DNA of 64,000 nt from Knoellia subterranea KCTC 19937 (GTDB lineage: Bacteria; Actinomycetota; Actinomycetes; Actinomycetales; Dermatophilaceae): NCBI RefSeq assembly GCF_000768685.1, contig NZ_AVPK01000004.1:62001-126000 (forward strand), given 5' to 3'. Positions 63,513-64,000 of the stretch are shown piece after piece. A program made the position numbers and the translations under genes. The notes beneath the pieces were generated by a model. It did not search any database and was not told the DNA's origin. It worked only from the letters and a program-made list of their open reading frames with translations. The stretch's first letter is position 1, and every line of letters starts with the position of its first letter.

Positions 63513-64000
63513 ATGGTCGATGTCCTGTCCCAGCTCGGCGCCGTCACGCGCGAGTTCCGCAACGACGAGGTGGATGGCGAGCCGTCGCACATCCAGACCC
63601 TCGAGCAGACGTATCCCTCGCCGATCGACGACGTGTGGGACGCGGTCACCAGCGCGGAGCGCATCCCGCGGTGGTTCCTGCCCATCTCGGGTGACCTCGT
63701 GCTCGGCGGTCGCTACCAGCTCGAGGGCAACGCCGGCGGTGAGGTCCTCGAGTGCGAGCCACCGACTGAGGGCAGTGGTGCGGCGCGCTATCGCGTGACA
63801 TGGGAGTACGCCGGGGGAGTCACGTGGCTCACCGTGCGCCTCCACGGCGAGGGCGAGCGGACTCGGCTCGTCCTCGAGCACCTGGCTCGCGCCGCCGACG
63901 TGCCTGCCGAGATGTGGGAGGCGTTCGGCCCGGGCGCGACCGGTGTCGGCTGGGACAGCGGACTGCTCGGTCTCGGGCTGCACCTCGGTGCCACCGACGG
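63513..64000 (+). CDS. SRPBCC/AHSA1-family protein, N-terminal part
   Basis: 162 codons visible; the gene continues past the window. ATG 63513 has AAGGAG upstream. The START/Bet-v1-like pattern is QTYPSPIDDVWDAVTSAERIPRWFLP, GGRYQLEGNAGGEVLECEPP and RYRVTWEYAGGVTWLTVRL. Such proteins bind hydrophobic ligands and are commonly paired with an ArsR regulator, as here. Confidence 0.88.
   Translation, partial: MVDVLSQLGAVTREFRNDEVDGEPSHIQTLEQTYPSPIDDVWDAVTSAERIPRWFLPISGDLVLGGRYQLEGNAGGEVLECEPPTEGSGAARYRVTWEYAGGVTWLTVRLHGEGERTRLVLEHLARAADVPAEMWEAFGPGATGVGWDSGLLGLGLHLGATD

Overview
The window is GC-rich actinobacterial DNA, densely packed with short operons that often overlap by 4 bases (GTGA/ATGA). 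Gene content (LutABC, a DesA3-type desaturase pair, WYL and GntR regulators, BmpA-type transporter, DUF2277, DUF1992) fits Micrococcales. A member of the Intrasporangiaceae/Dermatophilaceae is my best guess, but no rRNA or tRNA gene is present to confirm it.

Layout. 1-1.5 kb: a desaturase and its NADPH reductase (minus strand). 1.7-6.6 kb: a nucleoside ABC importer (BmpA lipoprotein, two permeases, fused ATPase). 6.8-9.4 kb: a purine/methylthioadenosine salvage operon. 9.5-17.2 kb: a secreted lectin-like protein, gamma-glutamyltransferase, a MATE exporter, a secreted metallohydrolase, DUF202 membrane proteins, DUF2277 and a thioesterase. 17.3-19.1 kb: dnaB behind a cluster of DnaA-box-like sites. 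19.1-25.1 kb: an accessory island of visibly lower GC. It holds a broken PD-(D/E)xK-like nuclease gene joined head to head with a TniQ-like remnant, then a translationally coupled pair: a protein with a C-terminal NusA-like KH motif and an 848-residue HerA/FtsK-like ATPase. 25.7-28 kb: DUF6326 plus a two-component system. 28-34.5 kb: a sterol-desaturase-like hydroxylase, acetyltransferases, a DHA2 exporter and a Fic protein. 34.5-39 kb: an amino-sugar/glycoside operon (SIS, BadF kinase, GH1, MFS). 39.1-40.1 kb: a second head-to-head pair of truncated genes. 40.1-45.8 kb: the LldR-type regulator and lldP-lutABC lactate operon. 45.8-49.4 kb: a membrane protein and two-component system. 49.4-50 kb: a VapBC toxin-antitoxin pair. 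50.1-53.5 kb: the PEP synthase regulator and ppsA. 53.5-64 kb: regulators, an epoxide hydrolase, a stand-alone AAA ATPase, small conserved proteins, a cold-shock gene and an ArsR-SRPBCC pair cut by the window end.

Metabolic links: imported nucleosides feed the adjacent phosphorylase/deaminase operon. Lactate taken up by LldP becomes pyruvate through LutABC and can be raised to PEP by PpsA, encoded 5 kb away.

Two observations stand out. The octamer GTATGCCG/CGGCATAC occurs about 48 times, in equal numbers on both strands, inside genes (forcing otherwise unusual TAT and GCA codons) and as inverted pairs forming terminator hairpins; it is absent from about 17.7 to 25.6 kb, covering dnaB and the island. 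This is the pattern of a DNA-uptake-type signal. The KH-motif protein plus HerA-like ATPase looks like a candidate mobile defence module that I cannot match to a named system.
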